The translations under genes were made by a program, and so were the position numbers. Below are positions 52,502-60,887 of a stretch of 64,000 nucleotides of DNA, piece after piece (position 1 is the stretch's first letter; each line of letters starts with the position of its first letter). The notes under the pieces were generated by a model. That model had not been told where the DNA came from. It searched no databases and saw nothing but the letters and a program-made list of their open reading frames with translations. Location of the stretch: contig NZ_LZJF01000184.1 of the NCBI RefSeq assembly GCF_001666835.1, positions 39,630 through 103,629 of the forward strand. Direction: 5' to 3'. The stretch is from Mycobacterium sp. E3251. Lineage in GTDB: Bacteria > Actinomycetota > Actinomycetes > Mycobacteriales > Mycobacteriaceae.

Positions 52502-53719
52502 CTAGAAGAAGAACCCGGCGTGGGGCGCGTCCGGCACCGCGAACAGCCGGTCGGCCACCGCAATCGCCGACGGGTCATCGGCGCGGACCAAACCGGCGAT
52601 GGCGAGGTCGCGCCAGGTCGTGCCGCCGAGCAGGACGCCGGCCAGCCCCTCGACGTCGACCTCCAGCTGCGCCCGCCGTTCGGTCGGTTCGGCGCCGCCG
52701 CCGGTCACGCTGAAACGCCGCGAATTGTCCGGCACCATAGGGTCTTTCACCGCGATGGTGACGGCACCGTCGTCGCTGTAGTGCCGTGCCGCTAGCGCCC
52801 GCGATGCGTCGAGGATCCGCAGCCATGTCTCGTCGTGCACCGCGGTGACCCGCGCCGCTCGCCGGTCGGTCAACAGCCAGGGCAGCGGGTCGTCGAGCGG
52901 GAGCATCCAAAACACCACGCGGTCAATGAGATCCAGGCCGAGCAGGAACCGCAGCAGTCCGAGGTAGGCCTGCGGGGTGGGCGCGAAGAAGTCCTCGACG
53001 GCGATGGTGCGCTGGTCGCTGACGAACCACCGCTCGGTGTCGACGGGACGGTAGCGGGCGAACCCCGATTCGGCTCCCGGGGCACCGTGCACCGCGACGT
53101 ACGAGGGCTGCGGTGAGGACTCGGTGCGCAGCCGCAGGCTTTGCCACCAGACGTCCGGCCGGTCGATGGTCCCCGGACGCGACGGGCGATGCTCGGCATA
53201 GATGCGGGGCAACAGCTCCCACGCTTGCGCGGCGTCGATCAACCGAACCGGACCGCCGGCCCCGACGTCGCGCCGCAGCGCCGCCCGCGCGGTGTGCACC
53301 TCCACGGTCTGCGACGAACTGGCGACACCGTATCCGTACCGGCCATAGATCGTCGCCTCCGACGCCCGCAGCGACGCGACCACTTCACCGCGGGCCGCGA
53401 AGTCCCCCAACTGATGACGGATCAGCTCTGTGGCGATGCCCTGTCGGGTGAATGACGGCAGCACCCCGATATGCGTGACGGCGGCGTGCCCGACCAGCAC
53501 GCCGCCCGGGAGCGTCATCCGACTCGTCACCGCGTCCGCGGTGCCGACCAGTTGACCGTCGGCGAATGCGCCGACGGTGCGGCCGGGTTCGAGCAGCCCG
53601 GCGATGCGGCCGGGCGGCAGGTCCGGCAGCGGCGGGAAGCCGATCATGGCGACGCGAAACACGTTGGCGGCCGCCAGAAGCTCGTCCTCGCTGTCGAGGG
53701 CCCGGATCTCGGTGGTCAT
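52502..53719 (-). CDS. eis: Eis N-acetyltransferase
   Basis: A 405-residue GNAT-type protein. The acetyl-CoA region is AAVTHIGVLPSFTRQGIATELIRH. The catalytic Tyr lies in ATIYGRYGYG, and the last residue is Phe (GFFF), whose carboxylate acts as the base in Eis. It has the same size as M. tuberculosis Eis, which multi-acetylates aminoglycosides and host proteins. No clear ribosome binding site precedes the ATG at 53719. A FAD oxidoreductase gene follows after 21 bp. Confidence 0.93.
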   Translation of the reverse strand: MTTEIRALDSEDELLAAANVFRVAMIGFPPLPDLPPGRIAGLLEPGRTVGAFADGQLVGTADAVTSRMTLPGGVLVGHAAVTHIGVLPSFTRQGIATELIRHQLGDFAARGEVVASLRASEATIYGRYGYGVASSSQTVEVHTARAALRRDVGAGGPVRLIDAAQAWELLPRIYAEHRPSRPGTIDRPDVWWQSLRLRTESSPQPSYVAVHGAPGAESGFARYRPVDTERWFVSDQRTIAVEDFFAPTPQAYLGLLRFLLGLDLIDRVVFWMLPLDDPLPWLLTDRRAARVTAVHDETWLRILDASRALAARHYSDDGAVTIAVKDPMVPDNSRRFSVTGGGAEPTERRAQLEVDVEGLAGVLLGGTTWRDLAIAGLVRADDPSAIAVADRLFAVPDAPHAGFFF

Positions 53720-53764
53720 CCGGCCATCATGTCGCGTGCGCGCCGCGGCCTGGACCGCGGGCCG

Positions 53765-54976
53765 CTAACGAATCTGCAAGCCGGTCAATGCCCGCGAGAT
53801 CACCAGGCGCTGGATCTCGCTGGTGCCCTCGAAGATGGTGAAGATCTTGGCGTCGCGGTGCATCCGCTCGACGGGATAGTCGCGGGTGTAGCCGTTGCCG
53901 CCCAGGATCTGGATCGCCTCGTCGGTGACGTAGACGGCCGTTTCGCTGGCCACCAGTTTGGCCATCGACCCCTCCGCCGCGTCGAACGATTGGTTGTTGC
54001 GCGCCATCCACCCGGCCCGCCATACCAGCAGGCGGGCGGCGTCGATGCGGCTCTTCATGTCGGCCAGCTTGAACGCCACCGCCTGGAATTCGCCGATCTT
54101 GCGGCCGAATTGCTCACGCTGGCAGGCATAGTCGAGGGCGTACTCGTACGCGGCCCGGGCGACGCCGACCGCCATCGCGCCGACCGTGGGCCGGGTGCGC
54201 TCGAAGGTCTTCATCGCCGCCTGGCTCCGCGCCGAGGCGCCCGACTTGACGCGGGCGATCCGCGCCTCGAACTTCTCCCGCCCACCGAGGATGTGGTCTT
54301 CGGGAAGCCGCACGTTGTCCAGCACCACCTCGGCGGTGTGGGACGCCCGAATCCCGTGCTTCTTGAACTTCTGTCCCTGCGCCAGCCCGTTGACCCCCGC
54401 GGGGACGACGAAGGTGGCCTGGCCGCGGGTGCCGAGCTCGGGGTAGACCGATGCCACGACGATGTGCACGTTGGCGATGCCGCCGTTGGTCGCCCACGTC
54501 TTGGTGCCGTTGAGGACCCACTCCCCGGCGGCCTCGTCGTAGCGGGCCCGGGTGCGAATGGCGCCGACGTCGGAACCCGCGTCGGGCTCGGACGAGCAGA
54601 ACGCGCCCAGCTTCGGCTCGTCGGCCGTACCGAACATCTCGGGCAGCCAGCGGCCCAGCTGTTCGGGAGTTCCGTTGCCCGCCAGGGCCGCCGCGGCCAG
54701 GCCGGTGCCCATGATGGACAGCGCGATGCCGGCGTCGCCCCAGAACATCTCCTCGAATGCGGTGAGCATGCCCAGCCCGGTGGGCTCGGCCGCCTGCTGC
54801 GCGAAGAAGTCGGGAGAGTACAGGCCCACCTTCGCGGCCTCCTGGATCACCGGCCACGGGGTTTCCTCCCGTTCGTCCCACTCCGAGGCGGCGGGGCGGA
54901 TGACGTCGGCGGCGAACTTGTGCACCCAGTCGCGCACCTCGATCACGTCGTCGGTCAGTTGCAATGAAAAAGTCAC
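53765..54976 (-). CDS. acyl-CoA dehydrogenase
   Basis: A 403-residue FadE-type flavoenzyme. It has GAFCSSEPDAGSDVGAIRTRA, VLNGTKTWATNGGIANVHIV, CQREQFGRKIGEFQAVAFKLADM, and the C-terminal IFTIFEGTSEIQRLVISRAL with the catalytic Glu. It oxidises acyl-CoA in beta-oxidation. The GTG at 54976 follows AGGAG. The TetR gene 27 bp upstream on the same strand probably controls it, with both under the palindrome at 55608-55627. Confidence 0.93.
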   Translation of the reverse strand: MTFSLQLTDDVIEVRDWVHKFAADVIRPAASEWDEREETPWPVIQEAAKVGLYSPDFFAQQAAEPTGLGMLTAFEEMFWGDAGIALSIMGTGLAAAALAGNGTPEQLGRWLPEMFGTADEPKLGAFCSSEPDAGSDVGAIRTRARYDEAAGEWVLNGTKTWATNGGIANVHIVVASVYPELGTRGQATFVVPAGVNGLAQGQKFKKHGIRASHTAEVVLDNVRLPEDHILGGREKFEARIARVKSGASARSQAAMKTFERTRPTVGAMAVGVARAAYEYALDYACQREQFGRKIGEFQAVAFKLADMKSRIDAARLLVWRAGWMARNNQSFDAAEGSMAKLVASETAVYVTDEAIQILGGNGYTRDYPVERMHRDAKIFTIFEGTSEIQRLVISRALTGLQIR

Positions 54977-55003
54977 GGCTTCACTCCTGAATTATCTGTG
55001 CTC

Positions 55004-55606
55004 TCAACGGTTTCCGTATTGGGCGAGGACGCTGACGGTCTGGCTGACCCACGCCTCGAAGTACCGCTCCTCGTCGATGTTTCCCGGCAGGCGGCCGGTC
55101 AGCGCCTGCAGCGTTGCGGCATAGGACAACGACCCGATGGCGACGGCGGCGGCCGCGTCCGGATCGGGGATGCGGGTGCGGCCCGACCGGTTCGACGCGG
55201 CCAGTTCGTCGGCGAAACGCTGATAGGCGTTGTCGGTGATGACCTGCCAGGTCTTCTCGTCGAGATCGCCGAGCTCGTCGGGTTCCCGCAACATGACCTT
55301 GAGCAGGTCCTCGCTTTCCTTGAGGTTGCTCCAGATCAGCTGGCCGGCCGTGCGCACCGCCTGCTCGACGCCGCCGGGCTGCCCGGCGTCGTACTGCTCG
55401 CGTGCCGCCACGATGCTGTCGATCCGGTGCGCGACGGCGGCCTCGAGCAGTTCGCGCTTGGAGCCGAAGTGCTTGTACAACGCACCCGATCCCGGCGCCA
55501 GACCCGATGCCCGCTGGATGTCGGCCACCGACGTCGCCGCGTAGCCCTTGGCGGCGAAGAGCTTCAGCGCCTCGGCCAGCAGCCGATCACGTCCGGAGGC
55601 GAGCAT
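55004..55606 (-). CDS. TetR-family repressor of the acyl-CoA dehydrogenase operon
   Basis: A 200-residue regulator with the TetR helix-turn-helix RDRLLAEALKLFAAKGYAATSVADIQRASGLAPGSGALYKHFGSK (about residues 5-50) and a helical ligand domain. The ATG at 55606 is chosen because it opens the HTH; upstream in-frame codons run into the operator. It lies 27 bp upstream of the fadE gene. A near-perfect palindrome directly precedes its start, which predicts autoregulation. The ligand may be an acyl-CoA. Confidence 0.9.
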   Translation of the reverse strand: MLASGRDRLLAEALKLFAAKGYAATSVADIQRASGLAPGSGALYKHFGSKRELLEAAVAHRIDSIVAAREQYDAGQPGGVEQAVRTAGQLIWSNLKESEDLLKVMLREPDELGDLDEKTWQVITDNAYQRFADELAASNRSGRTRIPDPDAAAAVAIGSLSYAATLQALTGRLPGNIDEERYFEAWVSQTVSVLAQYGNR

Positions 55607-55607
55607 G

Positions 55608-55627
55608 GTGAGAGAGTACTCACTCAC
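55608..55627. promoter_or_regulatory. probable TetR operator
   Basis: The 20 bases GTGAGAGAGTACTCACTCAC form a perfect inverted repeat except for one mismatched pair, centred on AGTACT. It ends 2 bp from the tetR start codon, between tetR and the divergent sensor kinase gene. Size and symmetry are those of a TetR-dimer site. Confidence 0.7.
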
Positions 55628-55816
55628 TGCCCCAGGGGCAAAATGACCCCAGTCGCAGCCGCGGGACACCGGGCCGAAGATTGGCGCTAGATTCTCTGCG
55701 AAACGCCACGAGGCCTGAGCGCGGCGAATCGATCTCGGTGTGAAGGTTGTGGTCAGGTGGTCGACACCGTCGCCGTCCCGGCGCGGCGAGCTGCACAAGA
55801 GGAGCCTGACATTCGC

Positions 55817-57169
55817 GTGTTACCGCACGTAGATCTGCCGATGCGAGTGTTGTCGCTGCGCACCATCGTCGTCGTCGCGGCGGTGTCGGTGATCACCCTC
55901 GTGGTGCTGCTGGGCACCTGGGTGTGGGTCGGTGTCACCAACGATCAGTACAGCCAGCTCGACCGCAGGCTCGACTCGGTCAGCAGCCTCGGCGACATCA
56001 ATTCACTGCTGCACAACGTGGAGCACGCCAGCCCCGACCAGCCCATGCCGGACGGCAACCTGGTGCGCACCGCACGGATCGGAGACGAGACCGTCTCGGC
56101 GCCCGGAAATATCGTGCTGCCCAAGCTGCCCAACGGGTACGCGAACACCACCATCAACGGGGTGCAATACCGCGTCCGCACCTTCTCCGCGGGGCCCGCA
56201 TCGATCGCGCTGGCCGCACCGTTGGCCGAGGCCCAACACCGGATCAACGAGCTGCACCTGCGGGTGCTGTTGATCTGTGCCAGCGTCATTGGCGGCACGG
56301 TGGTCGTCGGCTGGGTGATCTCGTTGATCATGGTCAACCCGTTCCTGCTGCTGGCCCAGCAGGCCCGCGCCATCAACGCCCAGTCCAGCCCCGACGAGGT
56401 CCAGGTGCGCGGGGTGCGCGAGGCCGTGGAGATCGCCGAAGCCGTCGAGGGGATGCTCGCGCGCATCGGCAAGGAGCAACAGCGGACCAAGGCCGCCCTT
56501 GAGTCGGCCCGCGACTTCGCGGCGGTCGCCTCGCACGAGTTGCGGACCCCGTTGACGGCGATGCGCACCAACCTGGAGGTGCTGTCCACCCTCGACCTGC
56601 CGCGTGAACAGCGCCAGGAGGTCATCGGTGACGTCATTCGGACCCAGAGCCGCATAGAGGGCACCCTGACGGCGCTGGAACGGCTGGCGCAGGGCGAGCT
56701 CACCACCGTCGACGATTTCGTCCCGTTCGACATCACCGAACTCTTGGACCGGGCCGCACACGACGCCCTGCGCATCTACCCCGAAGTGGAGGTGTCGCTG
56801 GTGCCGTCGCCGACCGTGTTGATGGTGGGGTTGCCCACGGGGCTGCGGCTGGTGATCGACAACGCCATCGCCAACGCCGTCAAGCACGGCAACGCCGGCA
56901 AGATCCAGCTCACGGTGAGCAGCTCCAGCGAGGGCGTGGAAATAGCGATCGACGACGACGGCACCGGTGTGCCGGAATCGGAGCGCGCCACGGTGTTCGA
57001 ACGCTTCGCGCGCGGTTCGACGGCCTCGCGTTCGGGATCCGGTTTGGGTCTGGCGCTGGTCGCCCAGCAGGCCGAATTGCACGGGGGCACGGCGGCGTTG
57101 CAAACCAGCCCGCTCGGGGGGACCCGGCTGTTGCTCAACCTGGCCGGCGATGGGCGCGGCCCCGCGTAA
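55817..57169 (+). CDS. PrrB-like sensor histidine kinase (orphan)
   Basis: A 450-residue kinase resembling M. tuberculosis PrrB. It has two transmembrane segments (about residues 16-38 and 149-172) around a short sensor loop, then a HAMP-like linker, the H box SHELRTPLTAMRTN with His240, the N box NAIANAVKHG, and G boxes DDDGTGVPESE and GSGLGLALVAQQ. M. tuberculosis PrrB is encoded right after the response regulator PrrA. Here no regulator gene is next to it, so its partner is unknown. The start is uncertain: GTG 55817 follows AGAGGAG; GTG 55757 or ATG 55841 are alternatives. Confidence 0.85.
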   Translation: MLPHVDLPMRVLSLRTIVVVAAVSVITLVVLLGTWVWVGVTNDQYSQLDRRLDSVSSLGDINSLLHNVEHASPDQPMPDGNLVRTARIGDETVSAPGNIVLPKLPNGYANTTINGVQYRVRTFSAGPASIALAAPLAEAQHRINELHLRVLLICASVIGGTVVVGWVISLIMVNPFLLLAQQARAINAQSSPDEVQVRGVREAVEIAEAVEGMLARIGKEQQRTKAALESARDFAAVASHELRTPLTAMRTNLEVLSTLDLPREQRQEVIGDVIRTQSRIEGTLTALERLAQGELTTVDDFVPFDITELLDRAAHDALRIYPEVEVSLVPSPTVLMVGLPTGLRLVIDNAIANAVKHGNAGKIQLTVSSSSEGVEIAIDDDGTGVPESERATVFERFARGSTASRSGSGLGLALVAQQAELHGGTAALQTSPLGGTRLLLNLAGDGRGPA

Positions 57170-57513
57170 CGTACGTCGCAATTTCCGGCCCCGGGAACGG
57201 GTGGAAACAGTTGGCCGATTCTTCGTTAAGTCGACGACAATTCGGCCGTTTTTAGGCGCCGCCATTCCTGCCACGCATTCGCATGACCCGCTCGCACTGA
57301 AGCTTTCGGCGGTGACTTCGTGACCACTGTGTCTGCAGTGGCATACGAGGTTGTTTGACGGATGACTTATAAGGGGAATACCGGCGGTCAGAACAATCGC
57401 GTAATTTCCTGCCCGTGGCCGGAGGTAAAGCTAGTGAATACACGAACGGTCGAACCCCACTAGACTGATGCGCCAAGCCCGTCTTTTAGGCGCTGAGCAA
57501 TCGGAGGGAAATC
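57170..57513 (+). other. intergenic region upstream of PE36, no eccB2/eccC2
   Basis: A 344-bp stretch between the kinase stop and the PE36 start. It is less GC-rich than its neighbours and shows no EccB or EccC coding on either strand. The ESX-2 promoter should lie here, and GGAGGGA at 57502-57508 is the PE36 ribosome binding site. No clear -35/-10 pair stands out. Confidence 0.5.
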
Positions 57514-57819
57514 ATGGTGCTGCAGGTGCAATCGGAAGCAGTGCTGGCGTCGTCATCCGCGGAGGCGGCCATCAGCGCGGAAACTCAGGCGGCGGCTTCG
57601 GCGGCCGCGCCGGTGCTGTTGGGAGTCCTGCCGATGGGCGGGGACCCCGACTCGGCGATGTTTGCGGCAGCGCTGAACGCATGTGGCGGAAGCTATCTCG
57701 GAGTGGTTTCCGAGCACGCCGCTCAGCGCGGCCTGTTCTCCGGCGCGCAGAGCCTCGCGTCGGGAACGTACGTCGTCACCGAGCTCATGCGTAGCTTGGC
57801 GTTGGCGATCGGCGCCTGA
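57514..57819 (+). CDS. PE36: PE-family protein PE36 (ESX-2)
   Basis: A 101-residue PE protein. It matches the M. tuberculosis PE36 N-terminus (VQSEAVLASSSAEAAISAETQAAASAAAPVLLG, PMGGDPDSAMFAAALNACGGSYLGVVSEHAAQRGLFSG). A YVVTE sequence near the C-terminus fits the YxxxD/E secretion motif. From memory the M. tuberculosis PE36 is shorter and lacks this tail. It would pair with PPE69 and leave by ESX-2. It heads the eight-gene cluster. Confidence 0.9.
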   Translation: MVLQVQSEAVLASSSAEAAISAETQAAASAAAPVLLGVLPMGGDPDSAMFAAALNACGGSYLGVVSEHAAQRGLFSGAQSLASGTYVVTELMRSLALAIGA

Positions 57820-57849
57820 GACCAGCGACGCACAAAGGGGGAAGTACGC

Positions 57850-59037
57850 ATGGCCGATCCGGGGTGGGCCGCGCGTACGCCTGAGGACAATGATTTGTTG
57901 CTCAAGGCGGGCGCCGGCGTCATCACCCATCTGGCCAACCAGGCTGCGTGGACGGCGCTCGCGGCCACCCATCACGGCTCGAGCATCGCCTCGACGATCA
58001 ACACCGTGGCCACGTCGGCGAGCTGGGTGGGCACCGGCTCCCTGGCCTCCGCGGCCAACGCCACCGCGCTGAACGCGTCGCTGCACGGGCTGGCCGGGTG
58101 GGTGGACGTCAAGCCGGCCGTGGTTTCCACGGCGGTCTCGGCGTATCAGATGGCGTACGGTTCGATGCGCCCCGCGCCCGAATGCATCGAGAACCGCACC
58201 GAATGCGCCACCGACTACGGCATCAACCCCCTCGTCCTCGGGGCTTTGACGCCCCGCATCACGTCGCTGGAACTCGAGTACTTCGGATCGATGTGGCCGA
58301 ACAACTCCGCCGTCGGTGCCAGCTACGGGGCGATTCTCACCGCGCTGACCCAAAGCCTCGCCATTCCGCCGCCGCTGGCAACCATGGGTGCGTCGCCGGC
58401 GGCGCCGGGGGCGGCGGCCTCGGCGATCGGTCAGTCCGCCGCCCAGGTCGCGGCCGGAGACGGCATGCGCTCCGCTCTTCAGGGCGCGCAGACGGGCACG
58501 CAGGGCGCGGGCCAGGCGGCATCGGGCGGCCAGGACTTCATGAGCCAAGCCGGATCGTTCATGGAGCCGGTGCAATCGATGATGGGCGCGGTCCCGCAGG
58601 CGATGCAGGCGCCCATGCAGATGATGCAGGCGCCGATGCAGATGATGTCGCCGCTGCAATCGATGATGGGCATGTTCGCCAACCCCGGCGCCATGGCAGG
58701 GGCGGCGCCGGGAGTTTCGGCCGTCTCGGCGACGGAGGTGTCGGCCGTAGGCGCCTCGGGCGGCGGCGGGGCCGCATCCCTGGGCGGTGCGGGTATGCCC
58801 GCGACGACCTTCACCCGTCCCGTCAGCGCCTTCGAGCCCGTCAGCAGCGGCCGGCCGGTCGGGTTGCGGCCGAGTGGGGCGTTGGGGGCCGAGGCCATCC
58901 GTCCGCAGACCACCACGGTCGGCGGCGGCACACCGATGGGCGGCATGCCGGTGGGGCATGGGGCGGGAGGAGAGCGCGGATCCCGAGACAAATCGGAACA
59001 GCCCGCGACGGTGCGGGTTGTCGACACCAGAGTGTGA
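57850..59037 (+). CDS. PPE69: PPE-family protein PPE69 (ESX-2)
   Basis: A 395-residue PPE-family protein. The N-terminal domain (about 1-160) has ADPGWAARTPEDNDLLLKAGAGVITHLANQAAW and a WxG motif (SWVGTGS); the PPE triplet itself is replaced by TPE. A Gln/Met-rich segment (about 240-280) has tandem MQAPMQM repeats, then an Ala/Gly region and a tail ending VRVVDTRV. It closely matches M. tuberculosis PPE69. The ATG at 57850 follows AAAGGGGGAAG. Confidence 0.9.
   Translation: MADPGWAARTPEDNDLLLKAGAGVITHLANQAAWTALAATHHGSSIASTINTVATSASWVGTGSLASAANATALNASLHGLAGWVDVKPAVVSTAVSAYQMAYGSMRPAPECIENRTECATDYGINPLVLGALTPRITSLELEYFGSMWPNNSAVGASYGAILTALTQSLAIPPPLATMGASPAAPGAAASAIGQSAAQVAAGDGMRSALQGAQTGTQGAGQAASGGQDFMSQAGSFMEPVQSMMGAVPQAMQAPMQMMQAPMQMMSPLQSMMGMFANPGAMAGAAPGVSAVSATEVSAVGASGGGGAASLGGAGMPATTFTRPVSAFEPVSSGRPVGLRPSGALGAEAIRPQTTTVGGGTPMGGMPVGHGAGGERGSRDKSEQPATVRVVDTRV
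58603..58644 (+). repeat. tandem 21-bp repeat encoding a methionine-rich motif in PPE69
   Basis: Two adjacent 21-bp units (58603-58623 and 58624-58644) differ at one base and encode MQAPMQM twice. A further shared sequence encoding QSMMG flanks both sides. The repeat makes a Met-rich linker that could expand or shrink by slippage. Confidence 0.8.
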
Positions 59038-59147
59038 AGCCGGCCCGGCCAAGGGTGAATCGACAGGTCCAAATAGCCCTCATACACTTCGTTTCATGCC
59101 CCAGGTAATTCCCGGGGGAGGGCAGCAGTAGTTAGGAGAAACCGCAA

Positions 59148-59471
59148 GTGGACAGTTCAACAATCCAAGTATCGTCGCAGGTGCTTCGCGACGCTTCCAA
59201 CCACATTCAGGCGAACATGGAGCACGCGATCGCAATCGCTCAGGGCTACATCGCAAATCACGAAAACGTGATGAACCCTTCGACCTGGTCCGGTGAAGCG
59301 GTGACCGCGTCCCACGCGACGGCTATCGAAATTCAGAACGACCTGAACAAGGTCCTGTCCGGCGGAACCCGCCTGGCCGAGGGCCTCAAGCAGGCGGCGG
59401 CCTTGATGGAACACCACGAGGCGGATTCCACACACGCCTTCAGCGCGCTATTCGGCGGCCACGGCTCCTAA
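59148..59471 (+). CDS. esxD: ESAT-6-like protein EsxD
   Basis: A 107-residue WXG100-type protein with WSG in NPSTWSGEAV at the helix turn. It matches M. tuberculosis EsxD (IQVSSQVLRDASNHIQANMEHAIAIAQGYIANHENVMNPSTW). It pairs with EsxC and is exported by ESX-2. The GTG at 59148 follows TAGGAGAAA. It lies 110 bp after PPE69 and 52 bp before esxC. Confidence 0.93.
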   Translation: MDSSTIQVSSQVLRDASNHIQANMEHAIAIAQGYIANHENVMNPSTWSGEAVTASHATAIEIQNDLNKVLSGGTRLAEGLKQAAALMEHHEADSTHAFSALFGGHGS

Positions 59472-59523
59472 CCGCCCCACTCGCTCGTAATTTCACTATT
59501 GGTCTTTGAAAGGAAGCTCGCAA

Positions 59524-59814
59524 ATGTCCAACCCGATCACTTATAACCCGGGCGCCGTCGCCGATTTCGCCTCCGACATCGGCTCCCGCGCCGGCCAGCT
59601 GCAGGGAATTTATGACGACACCTCGAACCGGACCAACCAGCTGACGGAATTCTTCGCCGGCCATGGTGCGAAGCAATTCTTCGAGGCGCAAGCGCAGATG
59701 CTGTCCGGTCTGCAGGGGCTGATCGACACCGTGAGCCAGCACGGGACGACGACCTCGCACGTGCTGGACAACGCGCTCGCGACCGACCAGAACATCGGCC
59801 ACTTGTTCGGCTGA
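59524..59814 (+). CDS. esxC: ESAT-6-like protein EsxC
   Basis: A 96-residue helical hairpin protein. It starts MSNPITYNPGAVADFASDIGSRAGQLQGIYDD and matches M. tuberculosis EsxC closely. The turn reads FFAGHG instead of WxG, as in EsxC generally. It forms a heterodimer with EsxD. The ATG at 59524 follows AAAGGAAG. The 111 bp to espG2 hold no gene. Confidence 0.93.
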   Translation: MSNPITYNPGAVADFASDIGSRAGQLQGIYDDTSNRTNQLTEFFAGHGAKQFFEAQAQMLSGLQGLIDTVSQHGTTTSHVLDNALATDQNIGHLFG

Positions 59815-59925
59815 GATCGGCTAACCACCGCGATTGAAGGTGGGGCAGATGCGTGAGCGCATGTGCCCCCCTTCGGCGTCTGGCCCGCCGGTTCGATGGG
59901 CGCGCTGCCCTGAAAGCGAAATGAG

Positions 59926-60756
59926 ATGCTGACGACGACGGTCGATGGCCTGTGGGTGTTGCAGGCGGTTGCAGGGGTGGAGCAGACGTGCCCCGAGCTG
60001 GGGTTGCGCCCGTTGCTGCCGAGGCTCGACACCGCCGAGCGGGCGCTGAGCCACCCGATCGCGGACGAGTTGAGGACTGCCGGCGCCCTCGACGAGGCCG
60101 ACAATGTCGACCCGATGATCCGCGAGTGGCTCACCGTGCTGTTGCGGCGGGACTTGGCGCTGATGGTCAGCATCGACGTGCCGGGGCGCGAACCGACCCG
60201 GGTGTCCATCTGCCGCTTTGCCAGCTGGTGGGTGGTGCTGGAACGCCACGGCGAGCTCATTCGCCTGTATCCGGCCGGCACCGCCAACGACGAGGGTGGG
60301 GCCAGCGAACTCGTCGTGGGGCAAGTCGAGCGGTTGTGCGGTGTGGCGGAGGCGGCGCCGTTGCGGCCGGTCACCCTGGACACCGAACAATTGCTCGCGT
60401 CGGTGCGCGACTCCGTCAGCCTGCGGACCTTTCTGCTCGCCCAGCGCCTCGGCGCCGATCAATTGCAGCTCGTGCTCGCTGCCGCCGACCCGGCGCGCTC
60501 GGCGCGCGCGTCCATCGTCGCGCTGCAGGCCGGGGTCGGGCCGGACGAACTTGCGCGGGTGGCGGTCGGCGATTCGTCCGTGTCTATCGTCGACACCCCG
60601 TCCGGACGCGTCTGCATCGAGTGCGTCATCTCGGGGCAGCGGCGCTACCAGATCGTCTCGCCGGGTTCGCGCAGCGACATCAGTGGCGCCGTGCAGCGGC
60701 TCATCCGCCGCTTGCCCGCGGGCGACGAGTGGTACTCGTATCGGCGGGTGGTCTGA
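59926..60756 (+). CDS. espG2: ESX-2 secretion chaperone EspG2
   Basis: A 276-residue EspG protein with the same length and ends as M. tuberculosis EspG2: MLTTTVDGLWVLQAVAGVEQTCPELGLRPLLPRLDTAERAL at the start, REWLTVLLRRDLALMVSIDVPGREPTRVSICRFASWWVVLERHG, ending GDEWYSYRRVV. EspG proteins hold PE-PPE dimers soluble in the cytosol and deliver them to their ESX system. It follows esxC on the same strand. Confidence 0.94.
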   Translation: MLTTTVDGLWVLQAVAGVEQTCPELGLRPLLPRLDTAERALSHPIADELRTAGALDEADNVDPMIREWLTVLLRRDLALMVSIDVPGREPTRVSICRFASWWVVLERHGELIRLYPAGTANDEGGASELVVGQVERLCGVAEAAPLRPVTLDTEQLLASVRDSVSLRTFLLAQRLGADQLQLVLAAADPARSARASIVALQAGVGPDELARVAVGDSSVSIVDTPSGRVCIECVISGQRRYQIVSPGSRSDISGAVQRLIRRLPAGDEWYSYRRVV

Positions 60757-60774
60757 GGAGGGGGACGATTTCTC

Positions 60775-60797
60775 AACTGACGCAAGATAAGTCAGTT
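60775..60797 (+). promoter_or_regulatory. inverted repeat between espG2 and the MinD-like gene
   Basis: AACTGAC-N9-GTCAGTT is a perfect 7-bp inverted repeat starting 19 bp after the espG2 stop. It may fold as an RNA hairpin that tunes expression across the ESX-2 operon, or act as an operator for a second promoter before the MinD-like gene. Confidence 0.45.
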
Positions 60798-60887
60798 AAC
60801 CAATGCCGTGGAATAGCAACCCCTTACGTTCTTGAAGGGTTTCTTGATCGGTAAACGCGGTATCGCCGAGCGTGTTAGCATCGCGAC

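Noticed and set aside
57361..57462. A 33-codon frame (MTYKGNTGG...) upstream of PE36
   Set aside because: No ribosome binding site, atypical composition, and no resemblance to EccC or any other ESX protein.
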